Positions 1-8,897 of a DNA stretch of 64,000 nucleotides are shown piece after piece. Position numbers and translations under genes: made by a program. The stretch covers positions 422,363-486,362 of the forward strand of contig NC_013156.1 of assembly GCF_000023985.1 (NCBI RefSeq), in the 5' to 3' direction. The notes beneath the pieces were generated by a model, which was not told the DNA's origin, made no database searches, and saw only the letters and a list, made by a program, of their open reading frames with translations. How positions within the stretch are numbered: the first letter of the stretch is position 1; each line of letters begins with the position of its first letter. Source of the stretch: Methanocaldococcus fervens AG86 (GTDB lineage Archaea; AGJL01; Methanococci; Methanococcales; Methanocaldococcaceae).

Positions 1-151
1 TTAACTCTTTAGCTAATCTAAAACAAATATTTACGGAGTAATCTCCCAACTCCAAGTTTGGTGTTTTATCCAATTTTATCTCAACACCTTTCCCAATCTC
101 TTCATAAATCACTTTTTTTAATGCATTAATAATATTGTTTTTGACATCCAT
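1..151 (-). CDS. argS: arginyl-tRNA synthetase, N-terminal 50 codons (runs off window)
   Basis: The minus strand from ATG 151-149 is open to the window edge and encodes 50 residues. The stretch LGDYSVNICFRLAK is the N-terminal additional (Add-1) domain signature of class I arginyl-tRNA synthetases, which contacts the tRNA D loop. A GAGG ribosome binding site lies about 8 bases before the start. The catalytic HIGH and KMSKS parts lie outside the window. The enzyme charges tRNA-Arg in the cytoplasm. The neighbour to the right is tRNA-Ala on the opposite strand, so the 136-base gap holds divergent promoters. The family call rests on a short fragment and is good but not certain. Confidence 0.8.
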   Translation of the reverse strand, partial: MDVKNNIINALKKVIYEEIGKGVEIKLDKTPNLELGDYSVNICFRLAKEL

Positions 152-245
152 ACTACTTCCCTCACGCGTTTTATTTTAATTAAAATTGGGTATTTTCTTT
201 AAATACTTTCTTTTTAATTTATTAATTTAGATGAATGATAGAAAA

Positions 246-256
246 GTTTATATATT
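246..256 (+). promoter_or_regulatory. TATA-like promoter of tRNA-Ala
   Basis: The sequence gtttatatatt lies 32-42 bases upstream of the first base of tRNA-Ala, the usual place of an archaeal TATA box (box A) for TBP/TFB. Inferred from position and composition only. Confidence 0.5.
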
Positions 257-287
257 AGAATGATATATAAAAGCACTGCTATTTTGT

Positions 288-364
288 GGGCTGGTAGCTC
301 AGACTGGGAGAGCGCCGCATTGGCTGTGCGGAGGCCGCGGGTTCAAATCCCGCCCAGTCCACCA
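288..364 (+). tRNA. tRNA-Ala (anticodon GGC)
   Basis: A full cloverleaf is visible: acceptor GGGCTGG/CCAGTCC, D arm GCTC/GAGC, anticodon stem CCGCA/TGCGG with loop TTGGCTG giving anticodon GGC, and T arm GCGGG-TTCAAAT-CCCGC. Discriminator A and an encoded CCA follow. The third acceptor pair is G3-U70, the identity element for alanyl-tRNA synthetase, which supports the anticodon assignment independently. No intron is seen. Confidence 0.97.
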
Positions 365-373
365 TTTCTCTTT

Positions 374-437
374 CAACCTTTTAGTAAAAGGTTGATCAAA
401 ACGGATATATTAAGGAGGGCTAAAGTCCCCCATAATG
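374..437 (+). repeat. dispersed hairpin repeat, type I copy (A)
   Basis: A 64-base element between tRNA-Ala and the end of thiDN. It has a hairpin CAACCTTTTA-gt-AAAAGGTTG, a linker gatcaaaacggatatattaa, and a second hairpin GGAGGgctaaagtCCCCC ending in cataatg. It is about 85-90% identical by eye to the reverse complement of 19481-19545 after atpC. The first hairpin and the gatcaaaac linker also occur at 2010-2040. The convergent position suggests it could also end transcripts, but the duplicated linker makes a mobile or repeated element more likely than a simple terminator. Confidence 0.75.
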
Positions 438-462
438 CCTCTTCTTATGAAGATTTGAATAT

Positions 463-1716
463 TTACATTAAATCATTATATGTCTTTTGGATAATCTCAA
501 CTTTTTTAACAACTTCAACGGCATCTCTACCCAAAACTCTAATCATTGGCTCCTTCCCTACTCCTCCTTTATCATATATAATATCAGGAACTCCACCAAA
601 TCTTTCACAGGCTATTTTTGTCCCCCACTCCATAGTTGAGACGTTTGGCGGCTCTTCTTTCCTATCAAATGAAGAAACGGTAAATTTATCCTTTACCAGT
701 TTTATTAACTCCTCATCGTATTTTATATTCATACAAGCCCTAATCTCTGGATTAAATTTATTTGCAGACAAAATTATCTTTGCTATATGTTCAGACGCTC
801 CAAATTCTACATCTCCAACAATATAAAAACCTCCAAGCTTATTTTTTATTATCCTTCCAGTTAATGCAGCGACATCCTTAAAATCTTTTGGGCATGGAAG
901 AGATTCGGCTATATTACTTCCCACTTCTGGAATTAAAGTAAATTTCATCTTTTTTAACAAATATATGGCATAACTGAGATTTTTTATTACTATTTCTTTG
1001 TTGATGTATGTAGGATTTGAATTATAGCCAAGCTTTGTTTTTTTGGCATAGATAACTGAAGATATAATAAATCTTTTTGCCTCTTTAATTGCCTCCTCTA
1101 ATTCATAACCTTTAGATAAAAATGCAGTTATTGCTGTTGAATAAACACATCCAGTTCCATGAACTTCCTTATCAACTCTAAACCCTTCAAACACATTTAT
1201 AACTTTGCTACTTCTTTTTAAAATATCATCAACACCAGTAATTAAAATGTATAACTCATCTTTAATCTTTAAATCTCTACTTTTTATAAATTCCATTATT
1301 TTTTCATACTCCTCTTTATTTGGAGTGATTAAATAGCTTTTATTGAAAAGCTCAACATATTTTTCCATCAATTCCTCATCAACAAAAGAAAATTTTGTTG
1401 TAGATGCAAGGACTGGGTCGCATATAACTTTTAAATCATACTTATCAATGTATTTTAATAAAACATTAATAGTTGGCTTTGTTAAAACTCCAGTTTTTAC
1501 ATATTCTATATCAAACTCTTCAAAAACTGCCTTAAACTGATTTTTTATATTTTCCGCTGGCAAATCAAATTTTTCATAAACTATTTTGTTATTTTGAGGG
1601 ATTATTGAGGTTATTACCGTAGGGCAATAAACTCCCAGCGTGTGAGCTGTTTTTACATCTGCAGAGATGCCTGCCCCTCCTGTTGGATCGTATCCTCCAA
1701 TAGCTAAAATACTCAT
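463..1716 (-). CDS. thiDN: bifunctional HMP kinase/HMP-P kinase and thiamine-phosphate synthase ThiDN
   Basis: 417 residues. The N-terminal ~240 residues are a ribokinase-fold ThiD domain, with GGYDPTGGAGISAD near the start for substrate binding and an HGTGCVYSTA anion-hole/catalytic motif near residue 187. The last ~170 residues match archaeal ThiN, which couples HMP-PP with thiazole phosphate to make thiamine phosphate and replaces ThiE. The start has GGTGA five bases upstream. The downstream neighbour in the same direction is a small coiled-coil gene and then trpD, the arrangement I recall from M. jannaschii. No regulatory thiamine riboswitch is evident upstream. The length fits the fused family. 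Confidence 0.93.
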   Translation of the reverse strand: MSILAIGGYDPTGGAGISADVKTAHTLGVYCPTVITSIIPQNNKIVYEKFDLPAENIKNQFKAVFEEFDIEYVKTGVLTKPTINVLLKYIDKYDLKVICDPVLASTTKFSFVDEELMEKYVELFNKSYLITPNKEEYEKIMEFIKSRDLKIKDELYILITGVDDILKRSSKVINVFEGFRVDKEVHGTGCVYSTAITAFLSKGYELEEAIKEAKRFIISSVIYAKKTKLGYNSNPTYINKEIVIKNLSYAIYLLKKMKFTLIPEVGSNIAESLPCPKDFKDVAALTGRIIKNKLGGFYIVGDVEFGASEHIAKIILSANKFNPEIRACMNIKYDEELIKLVKDKFTVSSFDRKEEPPNVSTMEWGTKIACERFGGVPDIIYDKGGVGKEPMIRVLGRDAVEVVKKVEIIQKTYNDLM

Positions 1717-1728
1717 AAACTCACCAAA

Positions 1729-1977
1729 TTATAAAGATTTTACATTTATTTCTCTTAAGCACTTCATAATTTTGTTTATATTTTCCTCTAAAACTTTAAT
1801 TTTTTCTAAATCTTCTTCAACTTCTTTACCTTTAATCTCACCGTTGGAAATTTTATTTTTAAACTCATCTATAGTTTTGGCGTTATATTTTTTTAATATT
1901 TCATTCAATTCATTTTCAAGTTCATTCAATTCCTCTAAAAATACTTTTTTCATTGATTTTATTATCATCTTTTCCAT
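1729..1977 (-). CDS. small coiled-coil protein, function unknown
   Basis: 82 residues from ATG 1977-1975, preceded by GAGGG. A longer reading from 2010 would begin inside a repeat element and lacks a ribosome binding site. The protein is almost entirely charged helix, rich in Glu, Lys and Leu with heptad-like spacing (residues ~12-75), so a coiled coil is likely. It lies between trpD and thiDN on the same strand. Its ribosome binding site sits within a duplicated copy of the trpD 3' end (1977-1991), so before the repeat element inserted the gene probably began directly after the trpD stop. Conserved in Methanocaldococcus as far as I recall; no function known to me. Confidence 0.75.
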   Translation of the reverse strand: MEKMIIKSMKKVFLEELNELENELNEILKKYNAKTIDEFKNKISNGEIKGKEVEEDLEKIKVLEENINKIMKCLREINVKSL

Positions 1978-1991
1978 AATCAGCCCTCTTT
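1977..1991. repeat. direct repeat, distal copy of trpD 3' end
   Basis: taatcagccctcttt matches 2101-2115 with one mismatch. On the minus strand both copies read Lys-Glu-Gly-stop, the real end of trpD; the single difference is silent (GGC/GGT). Together they flank the hairpin element at 1992-2100 like a target-site duplication. Confidence 0.75.
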
Positions 1992-2100
1992 CTGAAACTT
2001 TTAGCAACAACCTTTTAGTAAAAGGTTGATCAAAACTAAAGTGGGGTTGCCAAAGGCAACCCCGCTCTGGGGTATACCAATAGGGGCGTAGCCCCTATGG
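1992..2100 (-). repeat. double-hairpin element, type II copy (B) after trpD
   Basis: A 109-base non-coding element. Read on the minus strand it has hairpin CATAGGGGC-tac-GCCCCTATtG, the palindrome ggtatacc, hairpin GGGGTTGCC-ttt-GGCAACCCC, and then a third hairpin CAACCTTTTA/TAAAAGGTTG shared with element A at 374-437. Its first two hairpins recur at 30960-31054 and 35214-35282. It is bounded by the direct repeats 1977-1991 and 2101-2115. No reading frame of note. Confidence 0.8.
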
Positions 2101-2115
2101 TAATCAACCCTCTTT
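2101..2115. repeat. direct repeat, trpD-proximal copy
   Basis: taatcaaccctcttt, the partner of 1977-1991 (14 of 15 bases identical). It covers the last codons and TGA stop of trpD, so insertion of the intervening element left trpD intact. Confidence 0.75.
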
Positions 2116-3114
2116 ATAAAATTCAATTAATTCCTCTAACTTTTTTAATGCTTTACCTTTATCAATTGATTTTTCAGCTAATTTTATCCCTTCTTCAACA
2201 TCTTTAGCCTCTTCAGCAATATACAACGCAAAAGCTGAATTTAAGACAACTATATCTCTCTTAGCCCCAACTTCCTCTCCTTCAAATATATCTCTAATTA
2301 TTTTTGCATTTTCTTCAGGAGACCCTCCTCTAATGTCCTCTAATTTAGCCCTTTTTATTCCAAAATCTTCTGGTTCAATGTAATAGTTCCTTATATCTCC
2401 GTTTCTTAGCTCAGAAATCTTTGTTTTTCCAATGGTTGTTATCTCATCCATTCCACTACCGTGCACTACCAAAGCTCCCTTTAAACCCAAATTTTTTAAA
2501 ACATAGGCTAATTTTTCTGTTAATTTTTCATCATAAACCCCCATTAATTGATAGTTGGCATTTGCTGGATTTGTTAGAGGTCCTAAAACATTAAATACAG
2601 TTCTAATTCCTAACTCTCTCCTAACTGGTGTAGCATACTTCATTGCTGGATGGAAATGAGGAGCAAATAAAAACCCTATTCCGATTTTTTCAATTGATTC
2701 TTTAACTCTCTCAATAGGAACGTTTAAATTAACTCCCAACGCTTCTAAAACATCTGCACTACCGCTTCTACTACTAACTGCTTTATTTCCATGCTTTGCT
2801 ACTGGAACATATACAGAGACAACAAAGGCAGTGGCAGTGCTTATATTGAATGTGTTTAAATTATCTCCACCAGTTCCACAAGTATCTAACAATTTGGGAA
2901 CATTTGGATTTATTTTTAATGAGAAGTCCCTCATAACTTTTGCAAATGAGGTTATTTCCTGTATTGTCTCCCCTTTCATTCTTAAAGCTGTTAATATGGC
3001 CGCCATTTGTGCTGATTTTGCGTTTCCACTCATGATTTCTTTCATAACTTCTTCTGCTTCTTTTTCATTTAAATCTTTGAATTCTATAACCTTTTTTAAT
3101 GCCTCAGTAATCAT
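2104..3114 (-). CDS. trpD: anthranilate phosphoribosyltransferase
   Basis: 336 residues, normal for the family. It transfers phosphoribose from PRPP to anthranilate in tryptophan synthesis. Visible motifs are the PRPP-binding [17 protein letters not shown] (about residues 77-93), [21 protein letters not shown] (about 107-127) and the anthranilate site [17 protein letters not shown]. The start overlaps the upstream membrane-protein gene by 4 bases (ATGA), indicating co-transcription and translational coupling. trpE lies far away at 57526 and trpG is not in the window, so the pathway is scattered. The 3' end is duplicated beyond a repeat element (see 1977-2115). Confidence 0.96.
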   Translation of the reverse strand: MITEALKKVIEFKDLNEKEAEEVMKEIMSGNAKSAQMAAILTALRMKGETIQEITSFAKVMRDFSLKINPNVPKLLDTCGTGGDNLNTFNISTATAFVVSVYVPVAKHGNKAVSSRSGSADVLEALGVNLNVPIERVKESIEKIGIGFLFAPHFHPAMKYATPVRRELGIRTVFNVLGPLTNPANANYQLMGVYDEKLTEKLAYVLKNLGLKGALVVHGSGMDEITTIGKTKISELRNGDIRNYYIEPEDFGIKRAKLEDIRGGSPEENAKIIRDIFEGEEVGAKRDIVVLNSAFALYIAEEAKDVEEGIKLAEKSIDKGKALKKLEELIEFYKEG

Positions 3115-3942
3115 TCTATCCCCTTCCTATCTTTATAATATAATGCAACTGCCCTTATTGAAAATACTGCCAAATAGAAATTACAAATGTTGATAACACA
3201 TAAGACAATATTCTTTATTGCTATATAGAGGGCTGTAATATTTTTGTTAGTATATGCCAATACTAATAAAAATGTTCCAATTGTATCAAGTGGCACTACA
3301 ACTATTAAACTTATAACAAGTTCAATAATCGCTATAACAATTAGCAAAATAATGTATTTTAAACTTATCATTTCAAATATTTTTCCAAACTCAAAGAATC
3401 CAAGAAATCCTCTAACTGAATAATTAACCTCTGCCAACTTAGAATAAAACCACAAGATAATTATTGAAAGGATGAAGAATAAAGTTGTCAATAATATAAA
3501 AATCAAACCAGCAGTTTCATTAATGGAAGCTAAAATACTTGAGAATAGATATAAAGCAATTGGAATGATTAGAAATATAAATGCCAATAAAATAAGTCCG
3601 ATAATATAACACAGCCCTTTAATAAACAAATCGTCAATTTTATCCCAATCAGGAGCTTTATTTAATCCTTCAACAGTGGTTTTCATCACTCTAACATAAT
3701 AACTAGATATAAATATTGAGGCAATCACCCATATAACAAAAATTATCCAAAATGATTCAATAAATGACATTATAAAATGAAAAATGTCATGACTATTTCT
3801 TTCTATAAATAGTTGCATAAATCCAACCGATGCTCCACTCATCGCCCCAACTATAGCACTTATTAATCCCAACACATAACTTTTTAAAGTTAGAAACAAT
3901 ATAGTTGTATGAGTTCATTAAATAACTTTCAATACTTTCCAT
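3111..3942 (-). CDS. multi-pass membrane protein with apparent N-terminal frameshift
   Basis: The main frame (from ~3880 down) encodes about 256 residues with six or so hydrophobic segments, starting with [14 protein letters not shown]; no family recognised with confidence. The only start in that frame is TTG at 3899 with no ribosome binding site. A different frame has GGGTGAAGTT then ATG at 3942 and reads [20 protein letters not shown] before running out of phase at an A5 run on the minus strand (T5 at 3881-3885). Removing one base there joins the two into about 276 residues. This is either a +1 frameshift, a sequencing error or a recent lesion. It overlaps trpD by 4 bases. Membrane location is clear; role unknown. 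Confidence 0.65.
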
Positions 3943-4013
3943 AACTTCACCCAAAAAGTTTATTATAAAAATCTTATTATTAAAGTATTTAAAAACTTCT
4001 ATTAGGTGAGATT

Positions 4014-5297
4014 TTGTTATATAATATGGATGAGAGATTTGAAATTAAAGATGTTATTGCAAGAGAGGTTATTGACTCAAGAGGGAATCCAACAGTTGAA
4101 GTAGAGGTTATAACGAAAGGAAACGGTTATGGTTCAGCTATTGTTCCAAGCGGTGCATCAACTGGGACACATGAGGCATTAGAGTTAAGAGATAAGGAAA
4201 AGAGATTTGGTGGAAAAGGGGTCTTAATAGCTGTTGAGAATGTAAATTCAATAATTAGACCTGAAATTGTTGGATATGATGCAAGGATGCAAAGAGAAAT
4301 AGATAATATAATGATTCAGTTGGATGGAACACCAAACAAATCAAAGTTGGGAGCTAATGCAATATTGGCTGTTTCTTTGGCAGTTGCTAAGGCAGCAGCA
4401 GCAACAGGTAAAATTCCTCTTTATAAATACTTGGGGGGCTTTAATTCCTATATCATGCCCGTCCCAATGATGAATGTTATAAATGGAGGAAAACATGCTG
4501 GGAATGATTTGGACTTACAAGAGTTTATGATAATGCCTGTTGGAGCCACATCAATAGCTGAGGCAGTAAGAATGGGTTCAGAGGTTTATCACGTCTTAAA
4601 AAATGTTATCATGGATAAATATGGAAAAAATGCTGTAAATGTTGGAGATGAGGGAGGTTTTGCTCCACCATTAAAAACTTCAAGAGAGGCGTTGGACTTA
4701 TTAACTGAGAGTGTTAAAAAGGCAGGTTATGACGATGAAATTGTATTTGCATTGGATGCTGCTGCCTCAGAGTTTTACAAAGATGGATATTATTATGTTG
4801 AAGGTAAAAAAATGACAAGAGAGGAGCTTTTAGATTATTATAAGGCATTGGTTGATGAATATCCAATTGTTTCAATTGAAGACCCATTCCATGAGGAAGA
4901 TTTTGAGGGCTTTGCAATGATAACTAAAGAGCTTGATATACAGATAGTTGGTGATGACTTGTTTGTTACAAATGTTGAAAGATTGAGAAAAGGTATTGAG
5001 ATAAAGGCTGCTAACGCTTTATTGCTAAAAGTTAATCAGATCGGAACTTTAAGTGAGGCAGTTGATGCCGCTCAATTGGCATTTAGAAATGGTTATGCGG
5101 TTGTTGTCTCACACAGAAGTGGAGAAACAGAGGATACAACAATAGCTGATTTGGCAGTTGCTTTAAACTCCGGGCAGATAAAAACAGGGGCACCAGCAAG
5201 AGGGGAGAGGACAGCCAAATACAACCAATTAATTAGAATTGAACAGGAATTAGGATTAAGTAAATATGCTGGAAGAAAGTTTAGATGTCCATTTTAA
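4014..5297 (+). CDS. eno: enolase (phosphopyruvate hydratase)
   Basis: Converts 2-phosphoglycerate and phosphoenolpyruvate in glycolysis/gluconeogenesis; cytoplasmic, Mg-dependent. Motifs: [12 protein letters not shown] near the N-terminus, PSGASTG flexible loop, GGKHAGN with the catalytic His, Mg ligands in [20 protein letters not shown] and VGDDLFVTN, the catalytic Lys in [10 protein letters not shown] and SHRSGETED. 427 residues from TTG 4014, which lies four bases after GGTGA; the ATG at 4026 gives the 423-residue length I recall for M. jannaschii but is 16 bases from the ribosome binding site. The sequence favours TTG; family comparison favours ATG. A degenerate paralogue is at 34195-35139. 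Confidence 0.97.
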   Translation: MLYNMDERFEIKDVIAREVIDSRGNPTVEVEVITKGNGYGSAIVPSGASTGTHEALELRDKEKRFGGKGVLIAVENVNSIIRPEIVGYDARMQREIDNIMIQLDGTPNKSKLGANAILAVSLAVAKAAAATGKIPLYKYLGGFNSYIMPVPMMNVINGGKHAGNDLDLQEFMIMPVGATSIAEAVRMGSEVYHVLKNVIMDKYGKNAVNVGDEGGFAPPLKTSREALDLLTESVKKAGYDDEIVFALDAAASEFYKDGYYYVEGKKMTREELLDYYKALVDEYPIVSIEDPFHEEDFEGFAMITKELDIQIVGDDLFVTNVERLRKGIEIKAANALLLKVNQIGTLSEAVDAAQLAFRNGYAVVVSHRSGETEDTTIADLAVALNSGQIKTGAPARGERTAKYNQLIRIEQELGLSKYAGRKFRCPF

Positions 5298-5403
5298 TTT
5301 TAAAAACTAAAAATATATTTTCATTTTTTGTTTTATTTTTGCATATATTCAATTTGATTATATTCAATTTACTATTTTTTGAGTTTTTTAAGTTGGTGAA
5401 ACT

Positions 5404-6654
5404 ATGGAGTTAGAGAAATTAATAAAAATTGGAGAAAAAGAGGGATTTGAGACAGAAGTTTTGTTTATTAAATCTTATGATGTGAGTGTTGATTTAGATG
5501 GAAAAAGTTTGGATAGTTTTCAAATAACCACATCCTATGGTATTGGGGTTAGGGTTATAAAAGATGGAAAGGTTGGCTTTGCCTATGCAAATAAATTTGA
5601 TGAAAATATTGTTTATAAGGCAATGAAAAATTTGGTTGAGGATAAATATACTAAATTTGCTGAACCGCAAAAATATAAAGAGCCAAAAGGGATGTTTTAT
5701 AAAGAAATTTTAGATTTGGATGAAGAAAAATTGTTAGAAGACCTAATAACTATGCGAGACATTGCCTTAGAGAATAATGCAATTGTTTTAAGCGGAGGAA
5801 TTTCTAAAGAAGTTGGATATGCAAGGTTGATAAATTCAAACGGCGTAGATGTTGAGGAGGAAGATACTTATTTTTCTGCATCAATATCTATAATGTATGA
5901 TGGAGAAACCTCCTATGAAAGTAAAACTCAGCATAATATTTTTGATGTTGAAGAAATTAGCTACAAAGCATTAGATTTGGCTAAAAAGTCAGCAAATGGA
6001 AAGTCCCTTTCATATAAAGGAAATATCATCTTATCACCAAGAGCGTTGTATGAGTTGTTACCCTATACTTTAATGCCGGCATTCAGTGCTGAAAATGTCC
6101 AGAGAGATAGAAGTGTTTTAAAGGGAAAGATTGGAGAGCAGATTTTTGGGGAGAATATAACAATAATTGATGATGGAACTTTGGATTATGCATTATACTC
6201 TTCAAAATGTGATGGTGAGGGAACAGCTACGCAAAGGACTGTTTTAGTTAAAGATGGGGTTTTAAAAAACTATTTGTATGATATAAAAAGAGCAAATAAG
6301 GAAGGAAAAATCTCAACAGGAAATGCTTCAAGAGGTTATAATTCATTACCTTATATCTCACCAACAAACTTTATTATTGAAGGGACAAAAAATAGCTTAG
6401 ATGATTTTGATGAGTATGTTTATGTTAATGGGGTTATTGGCTCCCACACATCAAATCCAATAACTGGGGATTTTGCAGTGGAAATACAAAACTCCTATTT
6501 GTATAAAAACGGAGAGATAATCCCAATTAAAAAGGGAATGTTTAGTGGAAATATATTTGAGATGTTTAAAGAAGCTATTCCATTAAATGATGTTGAGCAA
6601 AGAGGGAAGTTGATTTCTCCATCAGTGGTGTTTAATGGAGAAATAATTAATTAA
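5404..6654 (+). CDS. TldD/PmbA family protein, TldE (PmbA) type
   Basis: 416 residues with GGTGAAACT before the ATG. N-terminal domain to about residue 190, then the C-terminal TldD/PmbA fold with ENVQRDRS, DDGTLDYALYSSKCDGEGTATQRT and IGSHTSNPITGDFAVEIQN. In bacteria TldD and TldE form a heterodimeric metalloprotease in which only TldD has HExxxH; no such motif is seen here, so this is the TldE-like partner. No TldD gene is nearby in the window. It may have roles in peptide degradation or maturation; substrate in methanogens unknown to me. Confidence 0.88.
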   Translation: MELEKLIKIGEKEGFETEVLFIKSYDVSVDLDGKSLDSFQITTSYGIGVRVIKDGKVGFAYANKFDENIVYKAMKNLVEDKYTKFAEPQKYKEPKGMFYKEILDLDEEKLLEDLITMRDIALENNAIVLSGGISKEVGYARLINSNGVDVEEEDTYFSASISIMYDGETSYESKTQHNIFDVEEISYKALDLAKKSANGKSLSYKGNIILSPRALYELLPYTLMPAFSAENVQRDRSVLKGKIGEQIFGENITIIDDGTLDYALYSSKCDGEGTATQRTVLVKDGVLKNYLYDIKRANKEGKISTGNASRGYNSLPYISPTNFIIEGTKNSLDDFDEYVYVNGVIGSHTSNPITGDFAVEIQNSYLYKNGEIIPIKKGMFSGNIFEMFKEAIPLNDVEQRGKLISPSVVFNGEIIN

Positions 6655-6863
6655 CTCCCTTCAACATTTTGATGAAACTTTTTCCAAAATTTTAAAAAAG
6701 CTTTTATTATTTCCATTAAAGAAAAGGTTAATTATAAAATCTGTGTGTTTATATGTTGAGATATATGATTAATATATAACTATATATATCATTAATGGTA
6801 TATATGTAGCCATAGGTATTCACATTGCATTGTTAAATAAAAATCTTTTTGTGGGTGGAAATA

Positions 6864-6881
6864 ATGCCTTCCGAAACTGTC
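6864..6881 (+). pseudogene. 5' part of a tiny ORF split by the IS607 element
   Basis: GGGTGGAAATA then ATG encodes Met-Pro-Ser-Glu-Thr-Val before the insertion-sequence sequence. Joined at the shared GTC to 8844-8897 it gives an in-frame 23-residue ORF that ends with an ATGA overlap into the next gene. The strong ribosome binding site and clean rejoining argue that it was translated before the insertion; it may be a leader peptide of the membrane/ArsR genes downstream. No homologue known to me. Confidence 0.4.
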
Positions 6882-6910
6882 ATATATTAGATAGACAAAT
6901 ATAGACATTG

Positions 6911-7549
6911 ATGGTTATGGAGCGACATTATACTCTAAAAGAGGCATCAAAAATCTTAGGAGTTTCGATTAAAACGTTGCAACGATGGGATAAAGCAGGG
7001 AAGATTAAATGTATCAGAACCTTAGGAGGGAAAAGAAGAGTTCCAGAAAGTGAGATAAAACGAATCTTAGGAATTAAGGACAAAGAGCAAAGGAAAATCA
7101 TCGGTTATGCGAGAGTATCATCAAACACTCAAAAGAACGATTTAGAAAGGCAAATACTACTAATAAAATCCTATGCAGAAGAAAACGGCTGTAATATACA
7201 AATACTAAAAGACATTGGTAGTGGATTAAACGAAAAGAGGAAAAATTACAAAAAACTTTTAAAAATGGTTATGAATCGAGAGGTTGAGAAGGTAATTATT
7301 GCCTATCCAGATAGATTAACGAGATTTGGCTTTGAAACGTTAAAAGAGTTTTTTAAATCTTATGGAACGGAAATTGTAATTATAAACAAACGATATAAAA
7401 CACCACAAGAGGAGCTAATAAAAGATTTAATAACTATTGTTTCACACTTTGCTGGAAAACTTTATGGAATGCGTTCTCACAAGTATAAAAATCTCACAAA
7501 AACAGTTAAAGAAATCGTAAGGGAGGATAATGCCAAAGAAAAAGAATAA
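6911..7549 (+). CDS. tnpA: IS607 family serine recombinase/transposase TnpA
   Basis: About 212 residues. An N-terminal MerR-like helix-turn-helix ([27 protein letters not shown]) binds the ends; a small serine-recombinase domain follows with the nucleophile Ser in [10 protein letters not shown], then YPDRLTRFG and a C-terminal segment typical of IS607 TnpA. It cuts and rejoins DNA through a phosphoserine link. Start options are TTG 6908, ATG 6911 or ATG 6917 ([11 protein letters not shown]); none has a strong ribosome binding site, so the exact start is open. It overlaps tnpB by 20 bases. Confidence 0.9.
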   Translation: MVMERHYTLKEASKILGVSIKTLQRWDKAGKIKCIRTLGGKRRVPESEIKRILGIKDKEQRKIIGYARVSSNTQKNDLERQILLIKSYAEENGCNIQILKDIGSGLNEKRKNYKKLLKMVMNREVEKVIIAYPDRLTRFGFETLKEFFKSYGTEIVIINKRYKTPQEELIKDLITIVSHFAGKLYGMRSHKYKNLTKTVKEIVREDNAKEKE

Positions 7550-8897
7550 ACTCCCAACCGAAATTGTATTGACTTACAAGGTTAAACACAATTACGATTT
7601 AAAAAACTTACCAGATGATTTTATAAAAACTTCTCAAAAAGCAGTCGATATTATTTGGAATAATATTAACTGGAAGGAAAAGACAGTTAAACATCGATAC
7701 AAAATAGGAAAGAAGAAATACAAATATTATACAACTACTCGACTAATCCCTGAAATTCCAAAGGACAAGGATTTTAAAAGAGAGTTAAGAAATCGTTTAT
7801 TAAAAGGTTGGGAGTTTGCTTCCCACTATGTCGATGGAGCTATTAAAGTTGCCTATTCAGCAATAGAGAGTTGGAAGTCGAATTATTTAAATGGAAAAAG
7901 AGGGAGAAACAAGCCAATATTCAAAAGACCTTTTGTTAGGGTTAAAACTACTTTAATGAAATACGATAAAGAAAAGGGAGTAATAAGAATTACAATAAAA
8001 CCGAGAAAAGAGTATTTAATTTTAAACATTAAAAATGAATGGTTTTTCGATAGGGTTGAGGATTTTAATATTGGAGAGGTTATCTTAAAGGATAACGAGG
8101 CATTAATAACCTTTAAAAAACCGTTGGATTTATCCGATAGAAAAGTTGTTATTGGTGTTGATAGTAATTTGAAATCGTTAGATTTGTATCATCCGATAGA
8201 AGGTTGGATTAGGATTGATTTGTCTGAATTGCATAGGATAAAGAGGGTTTATGATGTTATTATCGATAAGTTAAAGTCAATCTACAAAAAAGCTCCGAAG
8301 AGGATTGGTAAATTATTAAAAAAATACTGGAATAGGAGAAGAAATAGGGTTGAGGACTTTATTAACAAGCTAACGTCCCAATTACCTAAACTCTTTCCAG
8401 ATGCGATTTTCATCTTTGAAGATTTGGATAAGTTTAATATGTATAAGAATTCGGATTTTAATAGGGATTTGAATAGAACTAACTGGAGAAAAATAGCGAA
8501 AAAGTTGGAGTATAAGAGTGTTGTCCTATACGTTAATCCTCACTATACTTCAAAAACCTGCCCCGTATGCGGGAGTAAAATGAAGTCCCAAGAGGGGCAG
8601 GTTGTTAAATGCGATAAGTGTGGAGTTTTTGATAGGCAGTTTGTCGGATGTTTTAATATCTTTAAAAGAGGAGTTGAATTAACTAAAAAACTCTTAGGCG
8701 GAGTTGGGGTCCCCGTGGCTGGGGTTGAGAGCGATGATTTACTCTCCAATGAACCCAGAGGGGAGTTGAGACCGATGAAGCCCAATCCCAACGTGGAAGC
8801 GAAGCTTCCAGTAAGGGAAATCTTTGATTTCCCTCTGATGGTCTATACAGTAGATTTAAATGGAAAAGTTTTAAAATCTATAATTGTCCATGAATGA
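7530..8897 (+). CDS. tnpB: TnpB, RNA-guided endonuclease of the IS607 element
   Basis: 455 residues, GGGAGG before the ATG. RuvC-like catalytic residues are present: D211 in [10 protein letters not shown]297 in [10 protein letters not shown] and D368 in [11 protein letters not shown] zinc ribbon has C344/C347 (CPVCG) and C361/C364 (CDKC). TnpB proteins are the ancestors of Cas12 and cut DNA guided by a transposon-end RNA, helping the element persist. The natural C-terminus appears to be near KLPVREI; the last ~20 residues are read from host DNA past the element end (~8843), so the terminal tail is specific to this insertion. All key residues present suggests an active protein. Confidence 0.92.
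   Translation: MPKKKNKLPTEIVLTYKVKHNYDLKNLPDDFIKTSQKAVDIIWNNINWKEKTVKHRYKIGKKKYKYYTTTRLIPEIPKDKDFKRELRNRLLKGWEFASHYVDGAIKVAYSAIESWKSNYLNGKRGRNKPIFKRPFVRVKTTLMKYDKEKGVIRITIKPRKEYLILNIKNEWFFDRVEDFNIGEVILKDNEALITFKKPLDLSDRKVVIGVDSNLKSLDLYHPIEGWIRIDLSELHRIKRVYDVIIDKLKSIYKKAPKRIGKLLKKYWNRRRNRVEDFINKLTSQLPKLFPDAIFIFEDLDKFNMYKNSDFNRDLNRTNWRKIAKKLEYKSVVLYVNPHYTSKTCPVCGSKMKSQEGQVVKCDKCGVFDRQFVGCFNIFKRGVELTKKLLGGVGVPVAGVESDDLLSNEPRGELRPMKPNPNVEAKLPVREIFDFPLMVYTVDLNGKVLKSIIVHE
8795..8833 (+). ncRNA. paired triloop hairpins at tnpB right end (possible guide-RNA scaffold)
   Basis: Hairpins GGAAGC-gaa-GCTTCC and GGGAAATC-ttt-GATTTCCC lie five bases apart inside the tnpB 3' coding end. The same pair in the same order recurs at 59510-59545. 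TnpB elements transcribe a guide RNA from this end; that these hairpins belong to it is inference. Confidence 0.45.
8844..8897 (+). pseudogene. 3' part of the tiny ORF split by the IS607 element
   Basis: Host-derived sequence in the same frame as tnpB, encoding [17 protein letters not shown] and a TGA that overlaps the next ATG (ATGA). It rejoins in frame with 6864-6881. Now it is read as the tail of TnpB. Confidence 0.4.

Larger units (their letters stand above)
6879..8843 (+). mobile_element. IS607-type insertion sequence (tnpA + tnpB)
   Basis: Two overlapping genes, a MerR-HTH/serine recombinase and tnpB, are the hallmark of IS607. Ends are inferred: the flanks share GTC (6879-6881 and 8841-8843), and deleting the ~1962 bases between restores a short in-frame ORF. 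Near the right end are two perfect triloop hairpins, GGAAGC-gaa-GCTTCC (8795-8809) and GGGAAATC-ttt-GATTTCCC (8815-8833), like the structured end from which TnpB guide RNAs are made. No terminal inverted repeats are seen, as expected for IS607. Both genes look intact, so the element may be active. Confidence 0.82.

Noticed and set aside
260-826. 188-codon plus-strand frame across tRNA-Ala and thiDN
   Set aside because: It runs through the tRNA and the opposite strand of thiDN; no ribosome binding site and no protein-like features.
6760-6830. AT-rich near-palindromes before the IS607 element
   Set aside because: Partial symmetry around atgattaat/atcattaat is weak and expected by chance in such AT-rich DNA; may just be promoter sequence.
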